Source: Nocardia flavorosea (GTDB taxonomy: Bacteria > Actinomycetota > Actinomycetes > Mycobacteriales > Mycobacteriaceae). From it: a DNA stretch of 64,000 nt. The position numbers and the translations under genes were made by a program. The notes under the pieces were generated by a model. That model was not told where the DNA came from. It ran no database searches and worked only from the letters and a program-made list of their open reading frames with translations. Shown one piece after another: positions 63,866 through 64,000 of this stretch. The stretch lies in the NCBI RefSeq assembly GCF_015477805.1, contig NZ_JADLQL010000001.1, positions 1,426,001 to 1,490,000 on the forward strand. The letters are read 5' to 3'. How positions within the stretch are numbered: the stretch's first letter is position 1; each line of letters starts with the position of its first letter.

Positions 63866-64000
63866 CCGGCGCCCCCGTGCCGCCGCCACCATGATCTGAA
63901 GGGCGCTTCCGGAGCCGGTGGCAGGTCGCGGGTTTCGGTCCACTGCCGAGCGCCGACCCGGCGCCCGACCCACACACCGGGTCGGGTGAATCGTTGTGCC
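63862..64000 (-). CDS. lutB: LutB-type iron-sulfur protein, C-terminal end only
   Basis: The final 45 codons of a gene entering from the right edge. The C-terminus reads WTETRDLPPAPEAPFRSWW, matching the Trp-Thr-x2-Arg-Asp end of LutB proteins. The stop overlaps the lutC start by four bases. The ferredoxin Cys motifs lie outside the window. Confidence 0.75.
   Translation of the reverse strand, partial: AQRFTRPGVWVGRRVGARQWTETRDLPPAPEAPFRSWWRRHGGAG

Overview
The window is GC-rich DNA from a mycolic-acid actinobacterium, most likely Nocardia or a close relative in the Mycobacteriales. The order rel, apt, ABC-type solute-binding lipoprotein, secF, secD, yajC, ruvB, ruvA, ruvC, yebC, pdxT, tesB, pdxS, Nudix, pimA, patA, pgsA, HIT protein, thrS, all on the minus strand, is the order of Mycobacterium tuberculosis Rv2583c to Rv2614c. 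The phosphatidylinositol mannoside genes are typical of this order of bacteria. No tRNA, rRNA, CRISPR array, insertion sequence or phage gene was seen.

Positions 1-25166 are this conserved housekeeping block: stringent response, Sec secretion, Holliday-junction processing, vitamin B6 synthesis, PIM synthesis and threonyl-tRNA synthetase. Lineage-specific insertions are an ABC-F ATPase, a tiny DivIVA-like protein, an ArsR/SRPBCC pair, a uridine-kinase-like protein without a P-loop and a 30-codon gene that has its own Shine-Dalgarno sequence and terminator.

Positions 25666-29512 hold a FhuF-like [2Fe-2S] protein with a 10-copy GACATC repeat, a small membrane protein and a SulP transporter fused to a beta-carbonic anhydrase.

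Positions 29942-38808 look like a biotin or biotin-precursor island. Seven minus-strand ORFs all overlap end to end (bioY, acyl-CoA ligase, thiolase, repeat-containing ORF, bioM, bioN, second acyl-CoA ligase). A BioQ-like palindrome lies upstream, and a divergent cytoplasmic BisC-type molybdoenzyme follows.

Positions 38858-55757 are an aromatic-acid catabolic region. One operon (FAH-RraA fusion, gntR, hpaE, hpaD, hpaH, hpaI, gabD) takes homoprotocatechuate to pyruvate and succinate. A second (SDR, NAD-epimerase, MFS) diverges from an IclR regulator. A MobA-type flavin monooxygenase, a second IclR regulator and a second MHS-type transporter complete the set. A 12-bp operator is identical in front of the FAH-RraA gene and the second transporter. 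Three copies of a different 15-bp operator lie in front of the second iclR and the monooxygenase.

Positions 56322-64000 hold an ATC-hydrolase-like protein, a D,D-carboxypeptidase, a MarR regulator divergent from a small alarmone synthetase, a catalase/cytochrome b561 pair beside a two-component system, and the end of a lutBC lactate-utilisation operon.
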